From: Deltaproteobacteria bacterium | Lineage (GTDB): Bacteria; Myxococcota_A; UBA9160; UBA4427 | Direction: 5' to 3' | Length of the DNA: 64,000 nucleotides | Assembly (NCBI GenBank): GCA_029261855.1 | Contig: JAJDAN010000017.1 | Span: forward strand, 62,001-126,000 | Shown here: one piece after another, positions 1 through 10,647 of the stretch | Position numbering within the stretch: the stretch's first letter is position 1 | How the letters are laid out: every line of letters starts with the position of its first letter | The notes under the pieces: generated by a model | What the model was told of the DNA's origin: nothing | Databases searched by the model: none | What the model saw: the letters and a program-made list of their open reading frames with translations, nothing else | Position numbers and translations under genes: made by a program

Positions 1-1
1 C

Positions 2-985
2 TTGGCATCGGCGGCCCAGGACGACGGCCTTGCCGAAGCCGCGCTTGCTTTGCACGAGCGTCGTTCCGGAGACTCCGATGTCGCCAAGGCGCGCTACGAG
101 AGGCTGCTCGCCCAGAATCCCACGGATCCGGTGGTGCTCGCCGTCCTGTCGAACATGCACTTCGAGCGGGGCAACAACGAGCAGGCGATCAAGCTCGGCG
201 AACGTGCCGCCGCGCTGACGCGTTCGGCGACCCTGCTGTTCAACCTGTCCCAGGTGTATGCCCGGTCGTTTCGGATGGACGAGTTCGAAGGCGCCATGGC
301 CCAGGCCCAGCTCGTGAACGCTTCCGTCGTGGCGGACCTTTCGCGCACGAAGGCCCCGGACTTCGTGGCGGATCTCGGCTTTCGGACGTCTTCGATCCGC
401 GATCGCATGATCCAGCGGGCGGGCGGCGAGCGCTTCGTCGACCCCGTCTCCCGCGCCATCATGCCCGGTCGCATTGGCGAGCGTTGGCAGACCACCGCGG
501 CCGTATTCGCGGCGGCGGCCGTCCTGGGCCTGTTGATCGGCGGACGCTGGGAGCGCGCCAGCAACTGCCGCCGCTGCGGACGTCGCATCTGCGGGCGCTG
601 TGACGGGACGGTCTGGAACAGTCAGATCTGCGACGGCTGCCATCATCTGTTCCACCGCCCCGAGACGACGGACCCGGCCATGCGCATGGCCCGCCTCGGC
701 GAGCTGCGAGCCCGGGAGACCCGAGTCGGTCGACTGGTCACGGCGGCCTCGCTGCTGGTACCGGGCGTCGCCGGTCTGGTCGCGAAGCGGCCGGACCTCA
801 GCTTCCTCGGGTTGGTCTTCTTTGCCTGGGCCGTGGTTCTCGTTCTGTGGCGGGACGGGGTCGTCGTCGATCCGCTCGCGATCGGCGCCGCGGGCCCCTT
901 GCTATTCGGCGCCGCCGCGGGGACCGCCGTTCTCGGCTACGCGCTGATCGTCGGCCTGGGCCTGATGATCCGGAGGAACCTCTGA
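2..985 (+). CDS. TPR and zinc-ribbon membrane protein (5' truncated)
   Basis: Reading frame open from the window edge, so the true N-terminus is probably missing; 327 residues are visible. Residues about 10-110 are helical and TPR-like (a repeat with LLAQNPTDPVVLAVLSNMHF, then paired helices). A hydrophobic segment follows at about 163-181. Next come three CxxC pairs (CRRCGRRICGRC, then CDGC), which should bind zinc. Two or three further hydrophobic segments fill the C-terminus. TPR and zinc-ribbon parts suggest protein-protein contacts at the membrane; no enzyme motif is seen. The stop overlaps the next start (TGATG), so it is probably translated together with the DUF4388 protein. Function unknown. 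Confidence 0.75.
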   Translation: MASAAQDDGLAEAALALHERRSGDSDVAKARYERLLAQNPTDPVVLAVLSNMHFERGNNEQAIKLGERAAALTRSATLLFNLSQVYARSFRMDEFEGAMAQAQLVNASVVADLSRTKAPDFVADLGFRTSSIRDRMIQRAGGERFVDPVSRAIMPGRIGERWQTTAAVFAAAAVLGLLIGGRWERASNCRRCGRRICGRCDGTVWNSQICDGCHHLFHRPETTDPAMRMARLGELRARETRVGRLVTAASLLVPGVAGLVAKRPDLSFLGLVFFAWAVVLVLWRDGVVVDPLAIGAAGPLLFGAAAGTAVLGYALIVGLGLMIRRNL

Positions 986-2109
986 TGTCCGCCGCACTGC
1001 ACGGCAAGCTGCAGGACTTCGGGATCGCCGAGGTGTTCCAGCTCATCGGTCAGCAACGCAAGACCGGAACCCTCGACGTCACGCGCGGGAAGCAGACGCT
1101 ACGCCTCGCCTTCGACGAGGGTTGCGTGGTCTGGGGGAGACCCGTCGGGCCCAAGGACGACTCGGTGATCGGCGAGCGACTGGTGCGCTGCGGCCTGATC
1201 ACCCAGGAACGTCTCGCACAGCTGCAGGCCGAGAGCGGTGTCTCGGCGCGGCACGTTGCCCAGCTCGCAGTCGACGCCGGGGATCTGAGCGCCCAGGACG
1301 CGGCCCAGATCGAGGAGCTCGTCACCAGCGACACCATCTTCGTCGTGCTCCGCTGGTCGGACGGGTCCTTCGATTTCTCCGCGCAGCCGGTTCGTCACGA
1401 TCGTCCGGCGGACAAGCTGCTGCATGCGGAGCAGATCCTGATGGACGGCCTGCGCATGGTGGACGAATGGCAGACCTTCGCCGACCTCGTTCCGGACAGC
1501 GAGACCGTCTTCGAGCGCAGCGCACCCATTGCGCTCTACAAGCGCGGTCTCACCGGCGAAGCCAAGAGCCGTCTGCCCGCCGTCGAGCGGATCCATGGCC
1601 TGGTCGATGGCCGCATGACCTCACAGCGTGTCATCGACCTGTCACGTCTCGGGCTCTTCGATGCCACCCGCGCGCTCGCCGAGCTGCATCACCACGAGGT
1701 GATCGTTCCGCTCTCCAAGCGGCAGGCGCGGTCGCGGCGGCGGACGAGCGATCGTCCGATGCAGGGTGCGCTCGAGCTGGTGCGCTTCTGGGTGGCGGCT
1801 GCGCTTCCGTTGGTCCTGCTCGCCGGTCTGGTGTCCATGATCGTGGGGCGAGGGCCCGCCTCGTCGGTGGGAACGGTGTTCCCGATCACGCGCGCCCCCC
1901 TCGAGGACGCCCGCAGCGTCTTCGAGAAGCGCCGGGTGCAGCACGTCCTCGAGGCACAGCATCTCCTCACGGGCCATTGGCCCAGCGATCTCGCCGGCAA
2001 CGACCCGACCGGACTTCTCGGTGGCGATGCGTTGACGCCACGAGGCGCCGCTCCCTACTATTACGCCCAGCGCGAGGAAGGTGTCCTGCTCCTCGCGCCC
2101 GAGCGCTGA
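985..2109 (+). CDS. DUF4388 (PATAN-type) protein with one membrane anchor
   Basis: Starts at the ATG overlapping the previous stop; an upstream in-frame extension exists but would overlap the previous gene. Residues 1-100 match the DUF4388 pattern (LHGKLQDFGIAEVFQLIG, then KTGTLDV and a GCVVWGRP turn). That family is common in Myxococcota and relatives and is linked to signalling and gliding or polarity proteins. One hydrophobic segment lies at about 263-287, followed by roughly 90 residues that include LLTGHWPSDL, resembling the tail of pseudopilin-like proteins. The DUF4388 part would be cytoplasmic and the tail periplasmic. Partner is probably the TPR/zinc-ribbon protein just upstream. Role not known. 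Confidence 0.8.
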   Translation: MSAALHGKLQDFGIAEVFQLIGQQRKTGTLDVTRGKQTLRLAFDEGCVVWGRPVGPKDDSVIGERLVRCGLITQERLAQLQAESGVSARHVAQLAVDAGDLSAQDAAQIEELVTSDTIFVVLRWSDGSFDFSAQPVRHDRPADKLLHAEQILMDGLRMVDEWQTFADLVPDSETVFERSAPIALYKRGLTGEAKSRLPAVERIHGLVDGRMTSQRVIDLSRLGLFDATRALAELHHHEVIVPLSKRQARSRRRTSDRPMQGALELVRFWVAAALPLVLLAGLVSMIVGRGPASSVGTVFPITRAPLEDARSVFEKRRVQHVLEAQHLLTGHWPSDLAGNDPTGLLGGDALTPRGAAPYYYAQREEGVLLLAPER

Positions 2110-3202
2110 TCCCAGGACGCGTATTCCCGAGAAGCACCCGGAGCCGCCCCTGGCCCAGCCGAGCGACGCCAGCACCCGACAGAGCCTCGTCTTCGACGAC
2201 AACCACATTGCCGCTGAGCTGTACGGAGAGGGTGACCGCCATCTTCGCATCCTCGAACAGGAGCTCGGCGTCGACGCCCATGCGCGCGGCAACGAGGTCC
2301 GGCTCGTGGGCGAGGCCGAGCCCGTCGCGACCGCGCGCAAGGTTCTCGAGCAGCTCTATGCCTGTTTGCGAGGCGGCCAGACGGTCATGGCGCGGGACGT
2401 CCGCGCCGCCATTCGGATGGTGAGCACCGTGCCCGATGTCGACATCCAGGAAGTCACCGAGGATCTGCTGGCCTCCGTCGGGTCGCGACGGAAGCTCCGG
2501 GCGAAGAACCTGGCGCAGAAGAACTATGTCGACCTCATGCGCGAGCACGACGTGGTGCTGTCCGTCGGTCCGGCCGGTACCGGAAAGACCTATCTCGCGA
2601 TGGCCATGGCGATCGCCACCCTGAACCGCCACGAAGTATCTCGCGTGATCCTCACGCGTCCCGCCGTCGAGGCGGGCGAGCGCCTCGGATTCCTGCCCGG
2701 TGACCTCGCCGAGAAGGTCAACCCGTACATGCGTCCCCTGTACGACGCCCTGCACGACATGATGGACTTCGATCGCGCGAACCGGCTGATGGAGCGCGAC
2801 GTCATCGAGGTGGCCCCGCTGGCCTTCATGCGTGGCCGCACCCTCAACGACTCGTTCATCATCCTCGACGAGGCACAGAACACCACGCCCGAGCAGATGA
2901 AGATGTTCCTCACCCGCCTCGGCTACAACTCGAAGGCCGTGATCACGGGTGATCTCACCCAGACGGACCTGGCGGCGGACGTGCGCAGCGGATTGCTCGA
3001 GGCGATCGGGGTTCTCGAAGGCGTGGAAGGGATCGGCTTCCAGCGCTTCACGGAGGCCGACGTCGTTCGGCATCCGCTGGTCCAGTCGATCATCCGGGCC
3101 TACGAGCGGCACGATCAACGCAAGGCGCGAACCAAGACCCGGCGCGGTCGAAAGTCGGGCAGTGAGAAGACGGAAGCCGACGGCGCCGACGATCCCGAAT
3201 GA
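2081..3202 (+). CDS. phoH: PhoH-like ATPase (YbeZ family)
   Basis: 373 residues. A KH-like RNA-binding part spans about 35-95, then a P-loop ATPase: Walker A GPAGTGKT at residues 163-170 and Walker B with [10 protein letters not shown]. YbeZ/PhoH proteins work with the endoribonuclease YbeY in RNA and ribosome quality control, and ybeY follows here with a 4-base overlap. The GTG at 2081 lies inside the previous gene and has GAGG just upstream; no other ATG, GTG or TTG in frame precedes the conserved part, so the start is provisional. The C-terminus is basic ([11 protein letters not shown]). Family assignment is firm. Confidence 0.93.
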   Translation: MSCSSRPSADPRTRIPEKHPEPPLAQPSDASTRQSLVFDDNHIAAELYGEGDRHLRILEQELGVDAHARGNEVRLVGEAEPVATARKVLEQLYACLRGGQTVMARDVRAAIRMVSTVPDVDIQEVTEDLLASVGSRRKLRAKNLAQKNYVDLMREHDVVLSVGPAGTGKTYLAMAMAIATLNRHEVSRVILTRPAVEAGERLGFLPGDLAEKVNPYMRPLYDALHDMMDFDRANRLMERDVIEVAPLAFMRGRTLNDSFIILDEAQNTTPEQMKMFLTRLGYNSKAVITGDLTQTDLAADVRSGLLEAIGVLEGVEGIGFQRFTEADVVRHPLVQSIIRAYERHDQRKARTKTRRGRKSGSEKTEADGADDPE

Positions 3203-3663
3203 GCGTCCGCCTGACCGGGCCGCCCGTCGGGGTGCGCGGGTCCACGGTCGACACTTCGCTGCTCTTGGCGCGGGCCCGGGCCGCGCTGCGCGCGGTGGGG
3301 CAGAGCCGCTCGGAGCTGTCGCTCTCCCTCGTGGACGACGAGGAGATGCGGGCCATCAACCAGCAGTATCGCGGCATCGACCGCCCTACGGACGTGCTGT
3401 CCTTCTCCCTCTACGAAGGCGAAGGCGCGGCCTATCGGGGTAGTCTGCTCGGGGACGTCGTGATCGGGGTCGAGACCGCGGCGCGACAAGCGGCCGATCG
3501 TCACCGCGCTCTCGACGAGGAAGTCGGACGCCTTCTGGTTCACGGGCTGCTCCATCTGCTGGGACACGATCACGAGCTGGACGAGGAGGCCCGGCAGATG
3601 CGCGCCGAAGAGCGCCGGGTGTGGGGCAGCCTGCGGGCCGCGACCCCGCCAGCACGGAAATGA
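3199..3663 (+). CDS. ybeY: Endoribonuclease YbeY
   Basis: 154 residues, the usual length. The zinc site is complete: H115, H119 and H125 in HGLLHLLGHDH (HxxxHxxxxxH). The typical DVLSFS and LGDVVIG strands are present upstream. YbeY acts in 16S rRNA 3'-end maturation and 70S ribosome quality control. The ATG overlaps the phoH stop by four bases and the gene's own stop overlaps the lnt start, so phoH-ybeY-lnt look translationally coupled. In enterobacteria corC lies between ybeY and lnt; it is absent here. Confidence 0.95.
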   Translation: MSVRLTGPPVGVRGSTVDTSLLLARARAALRAVGQSRSELSLSLVDDEEMRAINQQYRGIDRPTDVLSFSLYEGEGAAYRGSLLGDVVIGVETAARQAADRHRALDEEVGRLLVHGLLHLLGHDHELDEEARQMRAEERRVWGSLRAATPPARK

Positions 3664-5297
3664 GCGGAAACGCGAGGTGCCTCCTTTGGGGGGTCGGCTA
3701 TGTCGTCGCCACCTTCCTGTCGTTTCCGCATCCCTTGCCGTTCGCGGGCGGCGCGGTCCTCGACCTGGGTGCGTTCGTCAGCTTCTTCGCGCCGCTGTGT
3801 CTGGTCCTCGGTCTCGCGGGGCTGCGCGCGCGTCCGGCAGCGCTGCGGGCCTTCGGCTGGACTGTGCTGGCCCACGGCTGCGTGCTGCACTTCATCTACG
3901 TCGTGACCGTGGTATACGGGCACGCGCCCGCGTGGGTCGGCGTCATCGCGCCCTTTGCGCTTGCCCTGTATGCCGCCGTCATCGCTGCGCTGTTCGGTGC
4001 GGGTTGGGGATGGCTGCAAGGCCGGGGACTCGCGAACGCCTGGACGGCGGCGCTGCTGTGGACTGCTCTCGACCACCTGCGCGGCTTCCTGCTCACGGGC
4101 TGGCCGTGGGCCACCATGGGCTACGCGCAGCACCTGAATCCCGGCCTGATGGGTTTGGCGCAGTGGACGGGGGTGTACGGCCTGTCGTTCGCCGTCGTGC
4201 TCGGGGGTGTCGCTCTCGGCGAGGCGGTGTCCGCCTGGCGATCCGGCCGCAAGCCGGGTGTCGGTACGGCAGCGGCCCTCGCCACTCTCGTCGCGTTGCA
4301 CGTGTTCGGGCTCGCGACGCGGATCTCGCCCGGGATCGACGACGACATGCTTCCCGACACGGTCCGGATCGCCGCGATCCAGGGAAACATCGACCAGGGT
4401 GTGAAGTGGAACTCGACCTGGACCCGGCGAACCCTCGAGATCTACGAGACGCTGTCCCGGCGCGCGGGCGCCGAAGGCGCCCAGGTCATCGTCTGGCCCG
4501 AGACGGCCGTTCCGGCGCTGGTCGAGCTCGACGCCGGCATGCGCGGGCGCATCGAGGACCTCGCACGCGAGACCGGAGCGGTCCTGGTCGTGGGGGGCGT
4601 CGGCGTGGACGTCGCCGCCGACGGCCACGTCGAGCGCTTCTTCGACAGCGCCTTCATCGTGGACCCGGAACAGGGCTTCCTGCCGGGCCGGTACGACAAG
4701 AGCCATCTCGTGCCCTTCGGGGAATACGTCCCCCTGCGAGGTCTACTCGGTCGCTTTCTGGGAGCGGTCGCGAGCGGCATCGCGTCCGGCGACGTCACGC
4801 CCGGTGCCGGGCCACGCGCCATCGATCTGACCCTCGAACCGGGGGGCCGTCGCGTCCGGGTCGGCGTGGTGATCTGCTATGAACTGCTCTTTCCGGACCT
4901 GGTGCGGCGTTTCGTGAGCGACGGCGGCGGCGTGCTGCTCGGCATCACGAACGACGCCTGGTACGGGAGGACGGGAGCTCCGTATCAGTTCCTGGCCATG
5001 ACGGCGATGCGCTCGGCGGAAACCGGCGTGTTCGGCGTGCGGGCGGCCAACACGGGGGTCTCGGCGGTGATCGACTCGGGGGGGTGGGTCCGGCAGGCGA
5101 CGCCAATCTTCGAAGAGGCCTACCGTGTTGCCGACGTTCCGATCCGCAGGCCGCCGGGGGCTTCGGGGGGCACATTCTACGTCCGGTACGGGGATGTCTT
5201 CGCGACAGCCTGCTGGGTCGGCCTGCTGGCGACTGCCGCCTTCGGGCTCTGGAAGCGGCGAACGGGCGAACCGAAAGAGAGAGAAGAAACGCGATGA
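3660..5297 (+). CDS. lnt: Apolipoprotein N-acyltransferase
   Basis: 545 residues from the ATG at 3660, which overlaps the ybeY stop (ATGA). The N-terminal half has about seven hydrophobic segments. The C-terminal half is a carbon-nitrogen hydrolase domain with the expected triad: Glu281 (VIVWPETAVP), Lys347 (GRYDKSHLVPFGEYVP) and Cys406 (VVICYELLFPD). It transfers a third acyl chain from phospholipid to the N-terminal cysteine of lipoproteins in the inner membrane. This fits the lol genes downstream, which sort mature lipoproteins. A final hydrophobic helix (CWVGLLATAAFGLW) precedes the C-terminus, as in family members. Confidence 0.95.
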   Translation: MSGNARCLLWGVGYVVATFLSFPHPLPFAGGAVLDLGAFVSFFAPLCLVLGLAGLRARPAALRAFGWTVLAHGCVLHFIYVVTVVYGHAPAWVGVIAPFALALYAAVIAALFGAGWGWLQGRGLANAWTAALLWTALDHLRGFLLTGWPWATMGYAQHLNPGLMGLAQWTGVYGLSFAVVLGGVALGEAVSAWRSGRKPGVGTAAALATLVALHVFGLATRISPGIDDDMLPDTVRIAAIQGNIDQGVKWNSTWTRRTLEIYETLSRRAGAEGAQVIVWPETAVPALVELDAGMRGRIEDLARETGAVLVVGGVGVDVAADGHVERFFDSAFIVDPEQGFLPGRYDKSHLVPFGEYVPLRGLLGRFLGAVASGIASGDVTPGAGPRAIDLTLEPGGRRVRVGVVICYELLFPDLVRRFVSDGGGVLLGITNDAWYGRTGAPYQFLAMTAMRSAETGVFGVRAANTGVSAVIDSGGWVRQATPIFEEAYRVADVPIRRPPGASGGTFYVRYGDVFATACWVGLLATAAFGLWKRRTGEPKEREETR

Positions 5298-6431
5298 GCG
5301 AGACCGCCAAGACTGGACACGATTCCCACGAGCTGGCCGAACGCCTGCGCCGACTGCGCGCGCGTTTCGGTGAGTTCCGGGGGCGGCTTTGACCTCGCCG
5401 GACTTCGCGGCCGCCTCGAAGAGCTGGACACCGAGCTCGCCCGCCCGGACCTGTGGGACAACCGCGAGCAGGCCGAGAAGGTCTCGCGCGAGAAGACCTC
5501 TCTCGAGCGGGAGTTGAACCTCTACGACGAGCTCGAGTCCGCGCTCGATGATGCCGCCACACTGCTCGAACTGGCGGACGAGGCCGACGACGATGACACT
5601 CGCGTCGAGGCGGCAGGGCAGTTCGATCGGGTCGAGGACAAGCTGCAGGACGCCGAGCTGCGCCAACTGCTCGGCGGAGAGCACGACGCGTCCGACGCGA
5701 TCCTCGCGATTACCAGTGGTGCCGGTGGCACCGACGCCTGCGACTGGGCGGAGATGTTGCTGCGCATGTACCTGCGCTGGGCCGAGCGTCGCGGCTTCAA
5801 GGCCGAGATCATCGACCTGCAGGCCGGTGAGGAGGCGGGTCTGCGGGGGGCGACCCTCGCCGTGCGGGGCGACTACGCGTACGGCTACCTGAACGTCGAG
5901 CAGGGCGTTCACCGGTTGGTGCGGATCTCGCCCTTCGATTCCCAGGCGCGCCGTCACACCGCCTTCGCGAGCGTCACGGCCGTTCCCGAGATCGATGACG
6001 CCATCGAAGTGGAGATCGACGAGGGGGATCTCCGGATCGACACCTACCGCTCGAGCGGTGCGGGCGGCCAGCACGTCAACAAGACCGATTCGGCGGTGCG
6101 GCTCACGCACCTGCCGACCGGCATCGTCGTGCAGTGCCAGAACGAACGCTCCCAACACAAGAACAAGGCCACCGCCATGAAGGTGCTGCGCGCGCAGCTC
6201 TACGAGCGGGAGCGACAGGAGCAGGCCGTTCGTCTCGCAGAGGTCACCGGTGAGAAGCGCGACATCGGCTTCGGCAGCCAGATCCGTTCGTATACCCTCC
6301 ATCCCCAGCAGCGAGTCAAGGACCACCGCACCGGTTCCGAGACCGGCAACGTGGACGCCGTCCTCGATGGCGATCTGGATGCCCTGATCCGCGCCGCGTT
6401 GCTGCAGCAGTCCACGGAGTCACGCGCCTGA
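5294..6431 (+). CDS. prfB: Peptide chain release factor 2, made by +1 frameshift
   Basis: Two overlapping frames join into RF2: residues 1-32 from the ATG at 5294 (overlapping the lnt stop), then a +1 shift at CTT-TGA-C, skipping T5390 and continuing with GAC at 5391. The product is 378 residues, slightly longer than usual. The tripeptide SPF (212-214), which recognises UGA/UAA, and the GGQ hydrolysis motif (257-259, GAGGQHVNKTDSAVRLTH) identify RF2 rather than RF1. Regulation is autogenous: low RF2 slows reading of the in-frame UGA and favours shifting. lysS follows one base later, as in many bacteria. Confidence 0.97.
5379..5393 (+). promoter_or_regulatory. prfB programmed +1 frameshift site
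   Basis: A Shine-Dalgarno-like GGGGG (5379-5383) lies three bases before the slippery CTT-TGA-C (5387-5393). This is the same spacing as in the E. coli prfB site. The conserved RF2 protein continues in the +1 frame directly after the TGA, so this is recoding and not a disabling mutation. Confidence 0.96.
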
Positions 6432-6432
6432 C

Positions 6433-7911
6433 ATGAGCGAGTACGAACGAGAAGCGAGGCGTGAGCGCCTCGACGAGCTGCGCGCTTCCGGAGTCGATCC
6501 CTACCCGGCACGGGTAGGCCCCCGGGAGCGCATCCACGAAGTCAGCGAGCGCTATGCGCAGGTCGACGGCCCGACCCTCGAAGCCGACGCGCCGGCTTGC
6601 GCGCTTGCCGGTCGCATCGTCGCCAAGCGGTCCTTCGGGAAGCTGATGTTCCTGCGCATCCTGGAGGACGGCGAGACCCTGCAGGTCAGCTGCCGCAAGC
6701 AGGAAATGGAGCCCGACGCCTTCGCGTTCGCGAAGGTCGTGGACGTGGGCGACTTCGTGCGCGTCGAAGGCGTGCTCTGGCGCACCAAGACCGACGAGCT
6801 CACCCTGGACGCGCGCGTCATCGAGATGCTGTCGAAGAGCCTGCGCCCGCTGCCCGAGAAGTTCCATGGGCTCACGGACGTGGAGGCGCGCTTCCGCCAG
6901 CGCTACCTCGATCTCCTGGCGAACGAGGACTCCCGCAAGGTGGCGGTCAAGCGCAGTCTGACCCTGCGCGCGATGCGCCGCTTCCTGGACGGTCGCGGCT
7001 TCCTCGAAGTGGAGACACCCGTGCTGCAGCCGCTCTACGGCGGTGCCCACGCGAGGCCCTTCGAGACCCGGTACAAGGCCTACGACCAGAACGTCTACCT
7101 GCGCATCTCGGACGAGCTCTACCTCAAGCGACTGGTGGTGGGCGGGCTCGACCGCGTCTACGAGATCGGCCACAACTTCCGGAACGAAGGCGTCTCGAAG
7201 AAGCACAGTCCAGAGTTCACGATGATGGAGTGCTACCAGGCCTTCGCGGACTACAACGACATGATGGACCTGACCCAGGACATGCTGCAGTCCATCGCGA
7301 AGGAAGTGAGCGGCGGGACGAAGGTCGACTATCTCGGGGAGGACATCGACTTCGGCGGCGACTGGCCGCGCATTCCGATGCACGAGGCGATCCTCGATCG
7401 CACGGGTGTCGACGTCACGGCGACCGACGATGTGGCGTCCCTGCGCGCCGCCATCCAGGCGGCAGGGCACGTGCCCAGCGATGCACCGACCTGGGCACAG
7501 CTCGTCGACGATCTGTTCAGTGAATTCGTCGAGCCCGAACTGCGTCAGCCGACCTTCATCACCAATCATCCGGTGGCGCTGTCGCCGCTGGCCAAGAAGT
7601 CCGTCGAGGATCCGCGCTTCGTCGAACGCTTCGAGGTCTTCGCCATCGGTATCGAGCTGGGGAACGCGTTCAGCGAGCTGAACGATCCGATCGATCAGCG
7701 CGAGCGCTTCGAAGAACAGGTCAAGGCCCAGGCCGACGGAGACGACGAGGCGCATCCCCTCGACGAGGACTTCCTCGCTGCGCTCGAACACGGCATGCCA
7801 CCGACGGGTGGCCTCGGGATCGGCGTCGACCGTGTAGTCATGATCCTGGGCGGGGTCGCGAACATTCGCGAAGCGATCCTGTTCCCGCACATGCGGCCCG
7901 AGTCCGCGTGA
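6433..7911 (+). CDS. lysS: Lysyl-tRNA synthetase, class II
   Basis: 492 residues, normal for bacterial class II LysRS. An N-terminal OB-fold anticodon-binding part (about 55-150, with GRIVAKRSFGKLMFLRI) precedes the class II core: motif 1 near FLEVETPVLQPLYGGAHARP, motif 2 with RVYEIGHNFRNEG, and motif 3 GLGIGVDRVVM near the C-terminus. It charges tRNA-Lys with lysine. It sits one base after prfB and just before the lolC/E-type gene, an order recurring in deltaproteobacterial genomes. Confidence 0.96.
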   Translation: MSEYEREARRERLDELRASGVDPYPARVGPRERIHEVSERYAQVDGPTLEADAPACALAGRIVAKRSFGKLMFLRILEDGETLQVSCRKQEMEPDAFAFAKVVDVGDFVRVEGVLWRTKTDELTLDARVIEMLSKSLRPLPEKFHGLTDVEARFRQRYLDLLANEDSRKVAVKRSLTLRAMRRFLDGRGFLEVETPVLQPLYGGAHARPFETRYKAYDQNVYLRISDELYLKRLVVGGLDRVYEIGHNFRNEGVSKKHSPEFTMMECYQAFADYNDMMDLTQDMLQSIAKEVSGGTKVDYLGEDIDFGGDWPRIPMHEAILDRTGVDVTATDDVASLRAAIQAAGHVPSDAPTWAQLVDDLFSEFVEPELRQPTFITNHPVALSPLAKKSVEDPRFVERFEVFAIGIELGNAFSELNDPIDQRERFEEQVKAQADGDDEAHPLDEDFLAALEHGMPPTGGLGIGVDRVVMILGGVANIREAILFPHMRPESA

Positions 7912-7927
7912 GGTCGTAGCCAGCACC

Positions 7928-9881
7928 GTGTGGCAGATCGTGTCCGCAGCCGGGGGAGGGCTGGCGCTCACCCTGATCGTGGGGATCGGCGTCGCCGTGT
8001 TCGGTCTGACGCTCCTCTATGTGGCCTCGTCGGTGATGGTGCTCGAACGCTTCGCGCGAACGGCCCGTAGCCGCATCCTCATCCTCGTCTTCGGTGCGCT
8101 CGTGGCGCTGTTGGCTGCGGGCTTCGTGGTGGACGGTCGTTGGCTGGAGCGCTGGCTGGCCGAGGGGAGTGGCGCACTGCTGGGGGCGGCGGGCGGTCTG
8201 GGCGCGCTGTCTGCCGCGGCCGCAATCGGAATCTGTCGCGTCGCGCTGGCTCGCACGACTTCGGCCGTGCGCGGGACCGCTGTGCTCCTGACGCTCGCTG
8301 CTGCCGGCAGTCTGTGGCTCGGGTCCACCGCCCAGTTCGGTTTGGCGGCCGCACCCGCTGCGGCCCTGGCCTTCGGCGCGCTCGTCTTCCGTGCTCTGCG
8401 TGGGAGAAGTCGCGATGCGGACGGCAATGGGAGCGCGACCGGTGCGACGCTTGCCCGCCAGCTGGTGTGGGTCGCCGGGATCCTGATCTTCGGCGCGGGA
8501 CTCGCGGCTGCCCTGCCGGAACCCGAGCGCGGGCTCGCGGACGCCGCCGAGCTGCTGTTCGCGGGCGTGGCCGGGATCATCGGCCTGGGTCTGCTGCCCC
8601 TGGCGGCCGCCGGCCTCGTCGAGGCGAGACGCAGCGCCGAATGGTTCATCGCCACCCGCTACCTCGTGGCCAAGCGCCGGCAGGTGTTCATTTCGGCCAT
8701 TACGGCCATCTGCATCGGGGGCATCGCGGCGGGTGTGTGGCTGATCATCATCGTGCTGTCGGTGATGAACGGCTTCGAGCGAACCTGGCGCGAGGAAATC
8801 CTCGGCAATCGGGCCCACTTTACGGTCCACCATCGGGACGGGGACATGCCGGACTGGTCCCGGGTCGTGGACCAGGTGCGTCAGGTACCGGGCGTGTCCG
8901 GTGCCTCCCCCTATCTCGATGCCGAAGGCATGATCCGCGGGCGCGACGGCGACATCTTTGGGCTGCGCCTGCGCGGCGTCGACCCCGAACACATCGGCGA
9001 CGTGACCGATCTGCCCAGCGATGTCATCCTTGGTTCCTTCGCGTCGCTGGCGACGCTCGCAGAGGGCGGTCCAGCGGGAATCGTGATCGGCAACCGGATG
9101 GCCATCAGCATCGGCGCCACCATTGGCGACGAGATCACCCTGATCTCGCCCTTCGGCGGTGCGCAGACGCCCCTCGGACCGGCGCCACGTCTCGAGCGCT
9201 TCCGCGTCGACGGCATCTTCCAGACCAGCTTCTTCCAGTACGACGAGGCGTACGCCTACACGAGCATCCCCGCCGCCCAGGAATTCCGGCGCGCCGGCGA
9301 CGTCGTCGACGGCATCGAGGCGCGAACGAACGACTTCTATCGCTCCGCCACGGTTGGGGAATCCGTCTCGGCCCGTCTGGGAGGCGCCTTCTTCACCCGG
9401 GACTGGAAGGAGTTCTTCCCGGCCTTCTTCCAGGCGCTGAAGACCGAGCGTGCGATGATGTTCGTCCTCTTGACGATGATCATGGTGGTCGCCGCGTTCC
9501 TCATCGTCGCCACCCTGGTGATGATGATCATGGAGAAGTCCAGCGACATCGCGATCCTCAAGGCCATGGGCGCCGAGGACCACACGATCGAGCGCATCTT
9601 CGCGATCGAGGGCACCTTGATCGGTCTCGCGGGCACCTGTGTGGGAATGATCGCCGGCGTCGCCGTGACCCATCAGCTCGACTGGATCCAGGATCGCATC
9701 GAAATGGTCACGGGAATCGACGCCTTGCCGGCGAGCATCTATCAGTTCTCGAGCCTGCCGTCGGAGGTCGATCCCGTCCAGGTCGCGGGCGTGGCGGTCA
9801 TCGCGATGGTACTGAGCCTGGGGGCGACCCTGTTGCCGAGCCAGCAGGGCGCGCGCCTGGATCCAGCCGAAGGGCTCCGAT

Positions 9882-9889
<8 letters not shown>
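7928..9889 (+). CDS. LolC/LolE-type lipoprotein transporter permease, N-terminally extended
   Basis: 653 residues from the GTG at 7928; LolC and LolE are usually near 400. The C-terminal ~420 residues fit the family: FIATRYLVAKRRQVFISAI, first helix with VLSVMNGFERTWREEI, a periplasmic domain (about 300-490), then three helices with IAILKAMGAEDHTIERIF and a last one with SLGATLLPSQQGARLDPAEGLRYE. The extra first ~230 residues hold about six hydrophobic segments of unknown role. Only one permease gene is present, so it may work as a homodimer (LolF-like) with the LolD encoded next, which overlaps by 8 bases. The complex would release outer-membrane lipoproteins from the inner membrane. Confidence 0.88.
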
Positions 9890-10646
<757 letters not shown>

Positions 10647-10647
10647 A

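Noticed and set aside
5294-5392. Premature stop in prfB suggesting a pseudogene
   Set aside because: The stop is the programmed UGA of the RF2 frameshift site and the protein continues intact in the +1 frame.
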